From Elysia crispata (taxonomy: Eukaryota; Mollusca; Gastropoda; Plakobranchidae), in NCBI GenBank assembly GCA_033675545.1, contig JAWDGP010003357.1, positions 763,501-827,500 on the forward strand: 64,000 bases of DNA, given 5' to 3'. Shown piece by piece: positions 51,781 to 64,000 of this stretch. The notes beneath the pieces are model-generated. The model was not told the DNA's origin and did no database searches. It was given only the letters and a program-made list of their open reading frames with translations. The translations under genes were made by a program, and so were the position numbers. Each line of letters begins with the position of its first letter. The first letter of the stretch is position 1.

Positions 51781-54659
51781 GAGGAAGCCAGCAAAATCAT
51801 TTCAATCTTTTATTATATATAGGTAAAAAAACTAGGAATGACCCTAGAATATGTCCTCAGATTTGCATTTAACTTAGATGTACAGATCACAAGATGCAGT
51901 TGAGATAGATTTCTCTTCTTATCTTTTATATGTACATCAGTTAACAGGCTCTATCTTTCAGATATTATTTCAAAGGTGGATTTAGATTTTGGCATCTAGG
52001 GTTATTTAAAACTCAAATGGCGTGTGTGTATGAATATTTAATTATACTTGTAATGTTTTTGAACATTGTTCACAACCCCTAGTTCCCATCGCAAATTAAA
52101 TTTTTTAAAATCCAGTTTTTGGGGCTTAAGTTGTGAGGAGGAGCTTAAAGGTTTCTGAAGTAATGAACTGCAGAGGGAAACGAGATTCAGTATCACCTTA
52201 TGAGTGGGCTCAGACCCTATGTGAAAGTGCAGCCCTTAAAGATGTTAGGGATTAGTATGTATTTAACTGCCTTGCTGCCATAGTTCTTACTCTTCTCATA
52301 CTATGGATTTTCTATGGAATTCAAACTAAGAACTAAGACAATAACTCCAAAATTATACTCTTAATCAAGGCCAATGTTTTTACTGTTAAGTCTAGACTTA
52401 ACTCTGTCTTTGAAACTGTCATGAAATAATTTAAGAAATACAGCAGTGAAACAGACATATTCAATTTACGTCTTTAGCTCACACAGGCTAGATTTTTTTT
52501 TCAAACATACTTAATACATCTTTAGCACTGCAAGGGGGTTAAATTTCAACATTTATTACTGTGAAAGCTGAGTGGGGAGGCTTAGAACTTATTTTATCAC
52601 ATTATATAGTCTTAGAGGTAGAGCTTTTATTAGCTTCAATGTCAATATTTTCAGTTGGGAAATCTATCATTCATGGATTTATTACATTTTTTTTTATTCA
52701 AAAGCATCAGTAAACAATTTAAGTCTCAGTCTAATTTACCATGTATGAAATTCAATGTCTTTTTCTTCAGTTTTAAATGGAAGTACTTCGGGGGCTTAGT
52801 TTTTGTTGGCTTTAATTATTTATTTTTTGTTTTGTTTTATTTTATTAATTGTTAAAAATTTCTATCAAACATGTTGATTGTGAACTCTTTTATCTCTTTT
52901 CCATTTTTGCCAATTGATTTCAGTATTTTCTGCATAGAGTCCAATTTTTGGTAGACTTAGATAATGTAATGTACTGTCAATGTCAATTTTTTTTTTCAGT
53001 CTTTTTAATGATATACTTTCCTATCTACTATAAATTGGATTTTGTCTCTTTTGATTTATTTTTCAGTTTTCTGATATCTAAAATTTTTTCACCAAATGAT
53101 AGAAATATAGGTCCAGTATGTTGATATGCAGGTGCTCTCTCCTTCCTCAACTGTAAAATTGAGGCATATCTGAGGTGTAGAGCAATGGTAGAGGAGATTT
53201 TTGGATTGGCAAAACAATAAAGAGGTTAGAGAATTGGACAGACAGCCTTTAGTGAGGCAAGAGGAATTTTTAACTGCTGTTTCCAAACTTGAACTGAAGG
53301 GATTTCCCTTATCATTGAAACTTTGATGTCCCTAGTGGATTTAAACTTAAAGGTTATGGGTTCTTTCTTTATTTTTAGGAGCCCAAACATAAGATCAACA
53401 ATAATCTAAAACACTTCTTCATTGCTTCCAAAAGTAAAAGAAAAAACTGTCCTGTTTAGTATATGTAAGAGTACTCATTTCAATTCAGTTGTAATAACTT
53501 CTTTAAGTAAACAGCTGATAGACTTCAAATTTTACAGCACATTCAGTGTTTTAGGATATGATATTTCACAATATGCTCAGTCTTAGTTATTTTGTTTTTG
53601 TTTTGTGGCCCTCTTTTTTTATGTAAGATGTACATCTAACTTGATGCATTCATGATTGATATAGGCTTAAATTTTCTATGAGTTGATTTGTTTAGTTAAA
53701 TTACGACTTGGGGTTTGTTTGGAAAATAAATGGCTTTAGAATCAAGATTTAATTTGGTATAAAATTACCTTCATAATCATGACAAGATATAGATAGATAT
53801 GTCAGTTTTACTAAAGAGCTTGTATGGAAGCATGAATTTCCTTCCCAATGTAAATGGGATCAAGCCACAACATATATGTATTGTGTTGTGCTTAAATCAT
53901 GCAAACAGTTTGAATCATCTCTGTAGGAATTTTCTTCTTCTTCCTCTTTTTCTCCTCACCATGTAATCCTTTTTTTTTCTCTAGCTGCTTTCTTATTTTT
54001 GAAAAATAACATATCGGGTTACCTTATAATATTTGATGACAATTATCCCATATTAAAAGAAAACATCGGCTGCCAACCGTTTCAAGGTTGTTTTTTCTTT
54101 TCACCAAGATCTTATCTTGGCATTATCATCAGAGTGGTGATCTATAGATCTAGAAAAGAAAGAAAAAGTGAATTATATGATTTGAATGAAACTATCTCCT
54201 TATACACAAAGAACATGCAAACAAATCATAACATTAACATTTATATATATATCAGACTACAGAGCAGCTAATTATCATCATTTGAATTGCTGATTCCTTC
54301 CCCTGAAAATAATGTTATTTATTAGTTCTTTATTCTTAAAATAATGTCACTGTTGTCAAGTAAAACTTAAAGTTTAGGAACTCCTGTTTTTACATGCTCT
54401 AACTTAATTATTTGCAGTTTTTTTCTCTTAAAAAAAAATGACTAAAAAGGTGCAGCAATAATTTTGCAGTTGTCTAAAATAATAAAGATAAAGATATCAT
54501 TGAGTTTATGATCAAATCTGAATGAAAAGGCTTATGTAATCAACACTCTCAGGATCGTTTTGTGTTCTGATGTCACAATGTTCAGAAAGAATATCAACTA
54601 TATGTACATAAAAATGTTGTGTTGATATCCTTGTTCCTCTTTGGCAGACCTCTTGGAGA

Positions 54660-54699
<40 letters not shown>

Positions 54700-56084
54700 G
54701 TATTAGTTTTAGATTCAGCACAGACTAGAAATTTCATGATCTTGCCTTTATTTCTGCATAAGATTATGAAAGGGATTTAGTGTATCATATATGTGCTAAA
54801 TGACCTAGAACTACAAAGTTTTGTCTAAATTCATCCACACATTTTTTTTTAACTCATACCACCTGGTCATCATAATCTTTTTCAGTATGGGCTTTCCCTC
54901 TTTTCAACTTCTATTTGCATCAGTATACATAATACTGATAATGATGAGGATAGTGTACATTTAATAATTTACACTAAAGTGTTCTGCTTACTGCATACAT
55001 TTATTTTATGTTGTGCATGTGTTATAATGTCTCAATTTACTCTAGTCTGAGCTACATTATTTTTTTGTTTCAGCAAATTTTTTTATGATACTGAGTGATA
55101 GATATTTGATATGTATTTTATAAAACTCAATATTTTGAGCCAAAAAATATTGTGAATTGTATAAATTCATTACTGGAGTTTTTTTTTAGGTATCATAGAT
55201 GTCCTGATGTTTTAAAGTAATTCTAAAATATGTACATGTGCATTGTAGTTGTTTTTGTTTTGACGTTTGAATCAGCAAACTATCATGAAATTAATTCAGT
55301 CGAATTGAATGAGAATAAAATGTAATAAACTAATATTACAAAAGTGGTGTTAAAACAGATGACTGCCTTAAATTGTCTTTTATTTTAGTTTTTAAATGAA
55401 ATTTCCTATACATCTTGACTCCATAATACATATACATGTATTGGTTGTATATTTATGTACCTATCACACATTCACACTCAAAACAATCTAAAAAGAAAAT
55501 ACAGTTAAGTTACTCACAAGGGGTTGATTATCCTTCCCAATGTTTTTCAAGCATAAAAATGATATCTTCCCTAAAATAGCAAAAAAATTAAGAAATCAGA
55601 GGATCTATATGTATGCAAATTGTGTGACAAGGAATGAAAGTGGACCCCCATGTATCTAAATCTGTTGCGGACAATTGCATTTTGAAATATTAAATACAGA
55701 GTAATACATTATTAGATTATTACTCTGTCTCTAACATGTTTGTGTGAACTTACTGATCAGAATGGTGAAAACAGGGAATCATTGTCTTATTCACACAGTA
55801 TAATATTCATCAGTTATGTTGTCTAGCTATCTTAATGAAAAAACACAAATTTCGTTATTATATTTTCATGAAAATAACTATGAGATAAACATTATTTATA
55901 TTATATATCCTTAGAAATATATGTATACTGATCGCATGGGAGTCTCAACAAATTTCACAGTAGAATGTGGCCTAAAGTCACAACTTTAAAGTTGAATGAT
56001 CCTTAATAATGCAAGTTATTCAACAGTTAACTAAATTGTGCAATGATAATTCCCGATTGTTTTTTTTTAAACGTGAGACAATCG
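51781..56084. other. Intergenic AT-rich DNA
   Basis: No recognisable gene or element apart from a (TA)n microsatellite at about 54,661-54,694. Short open frames are T-rich and have no family resemblance. Confidence 0.45.
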
Positions 56085-56192
56085 TTTAATCTACAAAATT
56101 TCAATCTCTTTCCCCATTTATCTTTCTGTTTTACTGAGTTTAATCTACAAAATTTCAATCTCTTTCCTCATCTATCTTTCTGTTTTACTGAG
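56085..56192. repeat. 54-bp tandem duplication
   Basis: Two adjacent 54-bp copies (56085-56138 and 56139-56192), beginning TTTAATCTACAAAATTTCAA, that differ at two positions. This indicates a recent duplication. Confidence 0.9.
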
Positions 56193-56699
56193 CCTACGCC
56201 ATCAAAATACTATGCTCTTTAGGCATGGAAGATGCCTGGTTATTTCAAATGGTAGGAGATGTTGAAATATTTATGAAAGAAGTAAAAGCCAGACTCACAG
56301 GGTGGAGTATATAGGAACTATGAGGCTTAGATGAACGATTTAACTGTGCACGTTCTATCTCAGTATCTGAGTTATCAGCCGTCTCCATTCCCTGCTCCCA
56401 ATGTTCCATTAGTTTTTAGAGTATCTCATTCATACACTACAGTTTGCAATGCTAACCTTTAAGAGTTTGCATCTCAGAAATAATTAATATGCAGATGGCA
56501 ACCTATATACAGTATGTGATGTAGTAGAAGGCGAATCCCATCTTCTCTTTGATTAGATAAAATATAATTATTTAGGACAAATATTCCAATTATATATACA
56601 CAATTATATATCACTTCGGCTAAACGATCGTCTCTCTACAGCAACACTAAACTGTCTTAACTGTATTAAAGCAATTACTGACTCAGGACAATAATGTGA

Positions 56700-57050
56700 A
56701 TCCTAGAAGGATACCCAGGAATTAAAGTAGGAGAAAGATACCCAGGAATTAAAGTAGGAGGGCACAACATAAACAACCTGAGATACTCTGATGTCACACA
56801 AGAAGGAGAGCCCTGGAGTGTTTTATTGAACCCATTCTGATGTATGGATGCGGGGTCTGGACAATTTTAAAAAGAAGTCAGGCGAAACAGTGTTGCGAGA
56901 AGTTGACACAACAAGATCCTTCATAAATAGAATACGTAAACGCCAGACAACCATTTTTGGCCATGTGATGAGGAGAGAGAAACTAGTACTCTTGTGGCAA
57001 CTGAAATGATTGAAGGAAAACGCAGCACGGGAAAACAGCGTGAAAATATA
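56700..57050 (+). mobile_element. Internally deleted LINE fragment
   Basis: Encodes YPGIKVGGHNINNLRYSD (the YADD region) and then jumps to the C-terminal FGHVMRREKL segment near 56,950. The intervening few hundred bp present in the 21-23 kb copy are missing. The segment GATACCCAGGAATTAAAG is tandemly duplicated at its left end (about 56,709-56,757). Dead copy. Confidence 0.75.
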
Positions 57051-57179
57051 AATATTCGGCTAAACGATGTTCCTGCTTCATCTTCGCGCTACAGCAAATT
57101 ACTTTCCCAGCACAATGAGAAAGGACTTTATTTAAAACTCACTTCCTAGTTTAACATTTGAGTCAATCAAAGCCCTAAA

Positions 57180-57770
57180 AGGTGATATAACGTTAAGAAC
57201 TGGAGAGAAACAAAAAAAGTCGGATCACTCATTGGTGACAAAGAAGACGTAAAAAGAAGGAAACAACTATCCACAGCTGCACTGATAAAGCTTAAAAATA
57301 TATGGATAGGAGGTGACTAAATAAAGATAGACACAAAAGTAAAACTCTACAAGGCACTAGTTACTAGTAGAATCGAGCCTTACACACATGTGACACATGC
57401 TCTCACACAAACAGAAAAAGCCAAATTAGATGCATTCCACCGAAAACAGCTCAAACAAATCCTTAACATCAAATACCCAGTAAAGTTTAACAAATCTCTG
57501 CAAAGATATATACATTCCATCAAACAAAACTATGGAAGCATACTTTGTTCCTAAAGCCGATAAATTTCTAGGAAGGTCCATGACAACACTGCCAACAGTC
57601 ATCAACAAAGACCTCGGTCGCTTACCAGCAAGTGACCTGAAAATCAAAACCAAGAAGGAACTCGACCATCTAAGGTCAATAACATTAACAGAAGATAGAA
57701 CACCGCAGAGTAGACTATCAGCGAACATCCGAGAGGCAGCCAAGGCGTCCAAGTCGGAGCACTAGGATGT
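57180..57770 (+). mobile_element. C-terminal fragment of a second LINE family
   Basis: Read in plus frames it gives a GSLIGDKEDVKRRKQLSTAA stretch, an in-frame stop near 57,319, KLYKALVTSRIE, LDAFHRKQLKQILNIKYP, and, in a shifted frame (to 57,765), TTLPTVINKDLGRLPASDLK and REAAKASKSEH. This is the post-RT tail of a LINE polyprotein, broken by a stop and a frameshift. Confidence 0.75.
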
Positions 57771-58431
57771 GAACGGCGATATAGATATAGATAGAGATAA
57801 CAGCATCAAAATAAGAAATAAGAGAGTGTTACTACAAAACCTGAAATCAATGAAACATTACTTTACTTAAACACTCTAGCGGAGTATCACTAGAACTTAT
57901 ATTAACGAGAGACTGCAACTGATGAAAGTCCTTACCTCACAGTGGATACGGGCAAACGTCAAACTGCGACATATGATTTTCTTACATGGCAGACGTTTAA
58001 TGCGCACTGCCCTTTAAAAAAAATCTGGAGGTAACTACTAAAAATATAATTATAGTTGTCTTCCTCGCATGACCTTATAGAAAAACAACTGCAATGTAAC
58101 ATTTCAATGTAACATTGAAATACGAATTATTCCTCATTTTCTGGAGGAAAGAATGCTTACATTAATAGTGCCTCAGGAGCAAAAATGATTGTATGCGCTG
58201 TTATTAAATTCAATTTTTAAGATAATTACAATGAGGAGTTTGCGGTGAAATTTTCAGTGTTTCTCAAAGTTCATTGTAAAGAATGATTACACTCTATTTA
58301 TAACTGAGGATAAAGTAGTATAGTGATCTGTCGTCATTTCTAAAATGAACAACTTTTTTTTATTAAAATTTCTTTTTCAATATCCAATAATTGAAGAAAA
58401 AAAATTAGCCCATTACAAGAACAACTATACC

Positions 58432-58586
58432 AAACTGTCATCTCTCTTTCTCTCTTTCTCTTTACATATATACATACACACACATTCTCATCCTGTGAAT
58501 CTATTTCTTATCCATTGTCAACTTCTTTATCTGCCTCTGCCATGGCATCTCTATTGTCTATGTGATCTTTTCTTTCGCTTTCGCTC

Positions 58587-58643
<57 letters not shown>

Positions 58644-59280
58644 TCACTCTTATTTCTTTATTCTCTTGCTCTCCTTCTCTCTCTCTCACACACACAAGTT
58701 TTCGCTGTCTTGTCATTGCCTCTCTCGTTTTTCTTTCGCTCTTCTGTTTTTCCTCATTCCTCTTTCCTTCTCTTCCTGAAATCATTTCTCTGTCTGTATA
58801 CCTTCCTGTATCTCTTACTTCCTCTTTTCTCTCCTCTTTCTACCATCTCTCGTTATATATCTCAATGTTTCTCTAATTTTTTTTTTCACCTCTATCCCTT
58901 TCTTATTCTTTGTCATCACTCTCTCATATTTAATTGACTATCTCTGTTGCTATCATCCTCCCGCCTCTCCCTGTATTGTTTTCTCGACTCTTCTTGTTCG
59001 CCTTCCTTCTCACCCCCCTCCCCTTTCTCTCTCTCTCTTTCTACCTCTTTCTTTGTTTCTATTCCCCCCCCCTCCCCCTCTCTCTGTTCCTCACGCTTTC
59101 TAAATTATCTAGTTCACTAAATATCTCTTTCTCTCATGTCTTTTACTGTTCTCTCGCACAGTATCTGTTTGGTCTCATTTTCTTTCTCTATCTCTCTGTT
59201 ATTCTTTCTTTTTATATTCTCTGATTTGTTCCATTTATCCTCGTTCTCTCTCTTACTTTTTCTTTAGTCTTTTTCTGGCA
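58432..59280. repeat. Pyrimidine-rich tract of unit A, with (TC)25 inside
   Basis: About 850 bp that are strongly C/T-biased on the plus strand. A perfect (TC)25 lies at 58590-58639. Open frames through it are low-complexity artefacts. Confidence 0.9.
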
Positions 59281-59388
59281 CCCGACTCAAACACTAAAGG
59301 CGCTTAGATACACTTGTTTCATATGAAAAAATAGAAGACATCGGCTAGAAAGATAAAGAACAAGAAATACAAGAGGTTAAGTGAGTGA

Positions 59389-59478
59389 GTGAGAGAGAGA
59401 GACTGTGTGTGTGTGTGAGAGAGAGAAAGAGAGAGAGAGTGAGAGAGAGAGTGAGAGAGAGAGAAGAGAGAGAGAGAG

Positions 59479-59559
<81 letters not shown>
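59389..59559. repeat. Purine-rich tract of unit A, mainly (AG)n
   Basis: Interrupted AG/TG repeat leading to a perfect run at 59482-59559. It is complementary to the (TC)25 upstream. Confidence 0.95.
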
Positions 59560-59561
<2 letters not shown>

Positions 59562-60589
59562 CGACATCAAGAGCTACATACAGTTTAACACTACGCGAAC
59601 AAAATATATCTAATGCATACAGTTTAACACTATACGAACGAAAATATATCTACAGAAGTTATTTTTACACTTCCCCGGAGAGAAGAAAAGAATTATAATT
59701 CTTAAGCGGAGAACCAGTTACAATTTTTATTTTCAAATCAATATAGACAAATATAGCACATACTGGTGAGAAAAGACGCAGAAGATTGGAAAGCACATAG
59801 AAAATTAAACTGTCAAGAGGCAAATTGAAAAAAAAGGATAAAGAAGCATAATATAAAGAGAAACGAGAACATGACTCGGATGATAGGCATTAAGAATCGA
59901 ACTTATAGTTCTCATCCATTATCAAAGGGGCTTGCTGCTCACGCTGATGTTTAGATTTTTACTTTGTAACCTGCTCTGCTACTTGTAATGATGTACATCT
60001 CCGATTAAGTTAAAATTTACTATGAATTACTTACGAATAGTTTCATTGCTTAACTCACAATTATTATGGGGAAACGGCAAACAGCGACACGTAACATTTT
60101 CTCTGTTGTGGGTGCAATGCGTACTGCCCTTACAATTGAAAAAAAAATCAGAAGCTAAATACATGTACCAGAAATATATATTTGTCCACTTCGCAGAACA
60201 TAAAAAAATGCTGAACTTCAACATAACATTTAAGGACTCGTTATTCATCTTTTATATAATTGGAATATAATTATTGACTCTTATGGTTTGTCAGGAACAA
60301 AAATGATCGCATGCACTGTTTTTAATTTTAATATTTGAAATAACCATACGTATACTGATTCACTTTCGTTCGAATTTTTAGTAATCCCCCTAAATTCAAT
60401 TCGAGAAATGATTATACTATACTTGCAGATAAAGATTTAATAATATAGTGATCACTGTTCATTTCAATCGGAGTACTTTAGTTATTCCCAATACGCAAAG
60501 AACAGAAAAAGTTATCCCTCCTTGTCTTACAGTGGCATTTCGATCATCCCATGACCCCTTGTTAGAAAAAACCAGACCAAGTATTTTAT

Positions 60590-61310
60590 CCGTCTATCTC
60601 TGTCTATCTGTCTGTCAGTATCTCATTTGTCTTTTTCTCTGTCGTGCCTTTTCTACCTAGTCTGTTTTTTCACTTTCGCTTTCGCTCTCTAATCCCATTC
60701 TTTTACTCTCCCTCTCACTAACTCTTGCCCTCTCTCACCCCGCTCTTTATCTCGATCTCGCTCTCCTCTCTCTCTTCTAAAATTTTTCTTTCGCTCTCTT
60801 TTTTTTTCTATTTGCAACTCTCACTTTTTTTCGTCTTTATTTCTATTTCGATCTTGGTCTCCAGTCCATTTATCTCTCTTTCATGTTCTCTCGCTTTATC
60901 TCTCACTGTTTCTGTAGACTTCTACTATCTTTCCCTCTTTTCGTTATTATCATCACCCTTTCATACTTGTCTTACCATCTGTATTACCTCTCTTCCCATC
61001 GCTCTTTTTCTCTGTCTTATCTCTCTTGTCTGTTCCCTCTCTCTTTCTTGAGTTTCATATTCTCCTCAACTCCCATCCTTCTTTCCACCCAGTCCTCTTA
61101 ATTGTCTAGTTCACGCGTTAACTATTGTCTAACTCATTCTCTCCACGACCCTCCCTGTCTCTTATTATTCTTTTGTATATCTTTTGTTCCTATTCTGTCT
61201 CTCTATTTTTTTTTGTATCGCTTTCATCTCTCTGTCTCTGTCTCTCTGTTTCTCAAGCTCTCAATTGTATTACATTAAATCCTCGCTCACTCTCTCTCCG
61301 TTTGTCTTTT
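60590..61310. repeat. Pyrimidine-rich tract of unit B
   Basis: About 700 bp of C/T-biased sequence, the counterpart of 58,432-59,280 but without a long perfect TC run. Confidence 0.85.
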
Positions 61311-61392
61311 GTCTTTTTTTTTAAAGCCAGCCCCCGCTGTACCGATTTATTTGACCCCCTCAAAAAACAGTGGAGAGAGAGCAAAAACCAGA

Positions 61393-61395
<3 letters not shown>

Positions 61396-61466
<71 letters not shown>
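61396..61466. repeat. (AG)n microsatellite of unit B
   Basis: A perfect AG run of about 70 bp, the counterpart of the purine tract in unit A. Confidence 0.95.
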
Positions 61467-61469
<3 letters not shown>

Positions 61470-61925
61470 GGGAGAGATAAGAAAGAATTTGACGACGAGA
61501 GCGATACTTAGTTTAAAATTATACAAACTAAATAAATCCACATTATTTAAATTCATATATCTTTAGCAAAGTCTCATCCCAGGAGGGAAGAAAACAATGT
61601 ATGACAAAGCCTAAGCGGTAAACTTAAACAATTATGTAACACATACAGATAAATAAGGCATAGAAGATTGGACAACATAGAAATTTAAACTGCTAGCAGT
61701 CATTAAAAAATCTGCATCAAAAGCAACTTATTTGAAGAGAAGCGAACTCAGAACAGGGAACATAACTCTGAGGATTGGCAAAACAGAAACTAAAAATCGA
61801 GCTTATATTTCACATTCATTATTAAATGGGCTTGCTGCTCACACTGTATCTAAATTTTTTCCTCATAACCTTCGCTTCTACCTGTGATGGTGCACATCTC
61901 CATGAAATTAAAGTTCACTAGGTGT

Positions 61926-63418
61926 ATCAAGGAATAGATAAGAATGATGAGTTGAGTGAGGAATTTCATACTTCTAAGGTTTTTGAAAAATCCCCCATTA
62001 TTTACACCATTACAGCGATAAATATTAAAACATTGCTATAAGTATGACAGAATGCCTCTTTACCGATAGCAAGCAACTTTTCCACTACGGTCTGGGAATC
62101 AAAATACATAGTTTATGAAAATTTGCCTCTTCCAGGTTTTAAGTTATCTTTTTTCTTTGCAAATACCTTTCCTGCTTCAGCCTTTGTTCTAATGATTGAT
62201 GAATACATTTTCTGGCCTATCTCAGCAAAAGCAAGGCTTCGATTTTCTTTTAAAAATTTTCAATTGGTTTTACAGAAATATATACGTTTGACCTATGTAA
62301 AATAAAATTCTGCTGATGTACACGATGCAACTTTGTTTAAATTACTGTTTGGCTCAGCTATGATTCTATGATAGCATAGCCTGAATATAAGACTAATCAA
62401 TGCTATTGCATTAACTCTGCGCATAGTGCCACGTTTTGATGCTATTGATCAACAGTAGTGGCAGCAATCTGTCATGTCATCCATGGGTGGGTATTTTTTA
62501 TCTAATATCCAGCTGTTTAGGTTGAACGACTTTCGTTCTATCAGTTTCATTTGATTAGAAAGGACTCTATTTTTATTGTTCTAATGTTAGCATTATCTCT
62601 TCGCTAGATTTATATTGCAAAATTATTTTTTATATAAAATACAAGCTTTTGTTCATTGCGAGCTTCTTTCCTGACCTTTTACTCGTTGAATGTAAGTCAC
62701 AGTAATTTTTTTTTCACAAAAGTTACAATAATAAGAGATGGGCATTAGAAATTAAAGAACAAAAAAAAATATAGGGAAACAAGTACAACAAAAACAAAAG
62801 CAATAACAACAACGAGAAGAGGAAGACTTTGACATAAAGAATTCCTTTAGGTTGTATTCCTTGAATATTATTATCCTACTTATACATTTAGTACATTTAG
62901 AACAGTACTTTATAAATTATGTGACACTAAAGTGTGGATAGCCTCCCTTCTCCTTCTATTAAACACTTAAAATGTGATCTCAAGAGATGGCAGAGAAGCG
63001 TAGCCTAGATAATACATCTCAGGATGTTCAGGAAAGGAGAAAACAGGTCGCAAGGGACTGTCAAGGGGGACAGGAGGAACTATGAAATAGACTCCATTCA
63101 CAAATAGAATATTGCTTAGCTTTGGTTTTGTCTGCTTGAATATGCCTCAAGATACTGATTTCATATCAAAGCTCAATTATTTGTTATAAAAACTTTCTTT
63201 AATCTAACTACTGTCAATCAATATTATCTTTGAATCTTTTGATTGGTCAGGCCTATGTTTGGTTTGGCAGTTGTTGTGGGATCAATCAGAGTCGCAAACA
63301 GCGCTCTATTCTTATGAAGATACATGTTTTTATAAACTTCAATTGGAAAAGGGGTGGGGCTTTAGAGAGAATGAGGGCGAGAAGAATCACAGAACATTAG
63401 AAAGAGAAAGAGAGTTGG
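61926..63418. other. Intergenic DNA
   Basis: AT-rich, with nothing recognised on either strand. Confidence 0.45.
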
Positions 63419-63420
63419 AG

Positions 63421-63466
<46 letters not shown>

Positions 63467-63496
63467 ATAGATAAATAGATAGATAGATAGACAGAT

Positions 63497-63560
<64 letters not shown>

Positions 63561-63597
63561 AGGGAGAGGGGGAGAGGGGGGGGGGAGGGAAGGTAGA
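63419..63597. repeat. Compound (GATA)n-(AG)n-G-rich microsatellite
   Basis: A GATA/GATAAATA repeat (about 63,419-63,498), then a perfect AG run (about 63,499-63,554), then a GGGA-rich block to 63,597. Confidence 0.95.
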
Positions 63598-64000
63598 TAT
63601 ATCTTAAGTATTATTTTTGTGAATTCGCTTATGTACTGTCCCCTGAACATTCATTTTTATGATAAACGAAACAAAGAAATGAAACGCAATACTTTGTAAT
63701 CAAACAATGAAAGTTACAGGAATAAGATTTTAATCTGTTGCGTGACAGGTCTAATACATAAGACTAGCTTTGAACTATTTCATTTGGTATTTATAACTAA
63801 AGGAAGATCGATGTCTAGCCTTTTTGTTGTACATGTTTTTAAATTTTTTTTCTCAAACAGAAAATGTTTTAATACTCCTCTCTTAAAAAGATTTTTAAAG
63901 GAAAACCCAGCAGTATGATGCAAGAAGAGTAACGTTGCAAGTCTGTGGCAGACCTTTAATTTTTTAAAACTGCACCAAGATTAAAAATTAGATTGACGGT

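Larger units (their letters stand above)
57925..61925. repeat. Diverged direct duplication, units about 1.9-2.1 kb
   Basis: Unit A (about 57,925-60,015) and unit B (about 60,030-61,925) share an ordered series of landmarks. These are a GGCAAAC...GCGAC block (57,952 and 60,077), a TGCG(C/T)ACTGCCCTT block, TATAGTGATC, a pyrimidine-rich tract, a purine-rich tract, a GAAGATTGGA block, GGGCTTGCTGCTCAC (about 59,929 and 61,829), and a GTACATCTCC/GCACATCTCC block. No coding content is recognised. Confidence 0.75.

Overview
This window is animal nuclear DNA. Coding exons are separated by AT-rich introns with GT-AG borders, intergenic space is large, and microsatellites (mostly AG/CT) and decayed transposons are abundant. 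The protein-coding genes are metazoan families. The style (AT-rich, TAGATC-type simple repeats, many non-LTR fragments, an invertebrate-type arrestin-domain C-terminus) suggests a lophotrochozoan, perhaps a mollusc. That taxonomic guess is inference only.

Layout. (1) 837-12073, minus strand: a complete ten-exon gene for CFAP210 (CCDC173), a coiled-coil microtubule inner protein of motile cilia (555 aa predicted). A FOX-type site and an RFX X-box-like site lie about 100-150 bp upstream of its start. One intron holds a LINE copy whose 5' part is inverted. (2) 14274-25941, plus strand: a complete seven-coding-exon arrestin-domain gene of the ARRDC2/3/4 group (401 aa predicted) with a PPSY WW-binding motif. 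Its last intron carries a LINE copy and a piggyBac-like MITE that ends 31 bp before the last exon. (3) 26380-34400: a transposon-rich interval. It has a G10C20 tract, an orphan first exon of a Merlin/ISXO2-like transposase with NRF1-like palindromes upstream, a second piggyBac-like MITE, an uninterrupted 401-codon reverse-transcriptase fragment, a pogo-like non-autonomous element and a tRNA-derived SINE. (4) 34400-47400: mostly unrecognised AT-rich DNA, with a CpG-rich patch and an (AG)43 tract near 39.5-39.9 kb. (5) 47481-51370, plus strand: a four-exon gene for an 850-aa protein that joins an Ulp1-type (C48) cysteine protease, a MULE-type DDE transposase-like domain and a SWIM zinc finger. 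This is the most interesting locus here. (6) 51.4-64 kb: no host gene recognised. It has two decayed LINE pieces, short tandem duplications, and a diverged direct duplication of about 2 kb units (57.9-61.9 kb), each with a long pyrimidine-rich tract followed by a purine-rich tract.

The three genes do not form a pathway. CFAP210 and the arrestin-domain gene are head to head, with start codons 2.2 kb apart. The Ulp1-MULE-SWIM gene is either a domesticated transposase or a transposon-encoded protein. All exon borders were placed by eye from splice consensus, reading phase and family resemblance; no alignment was run.
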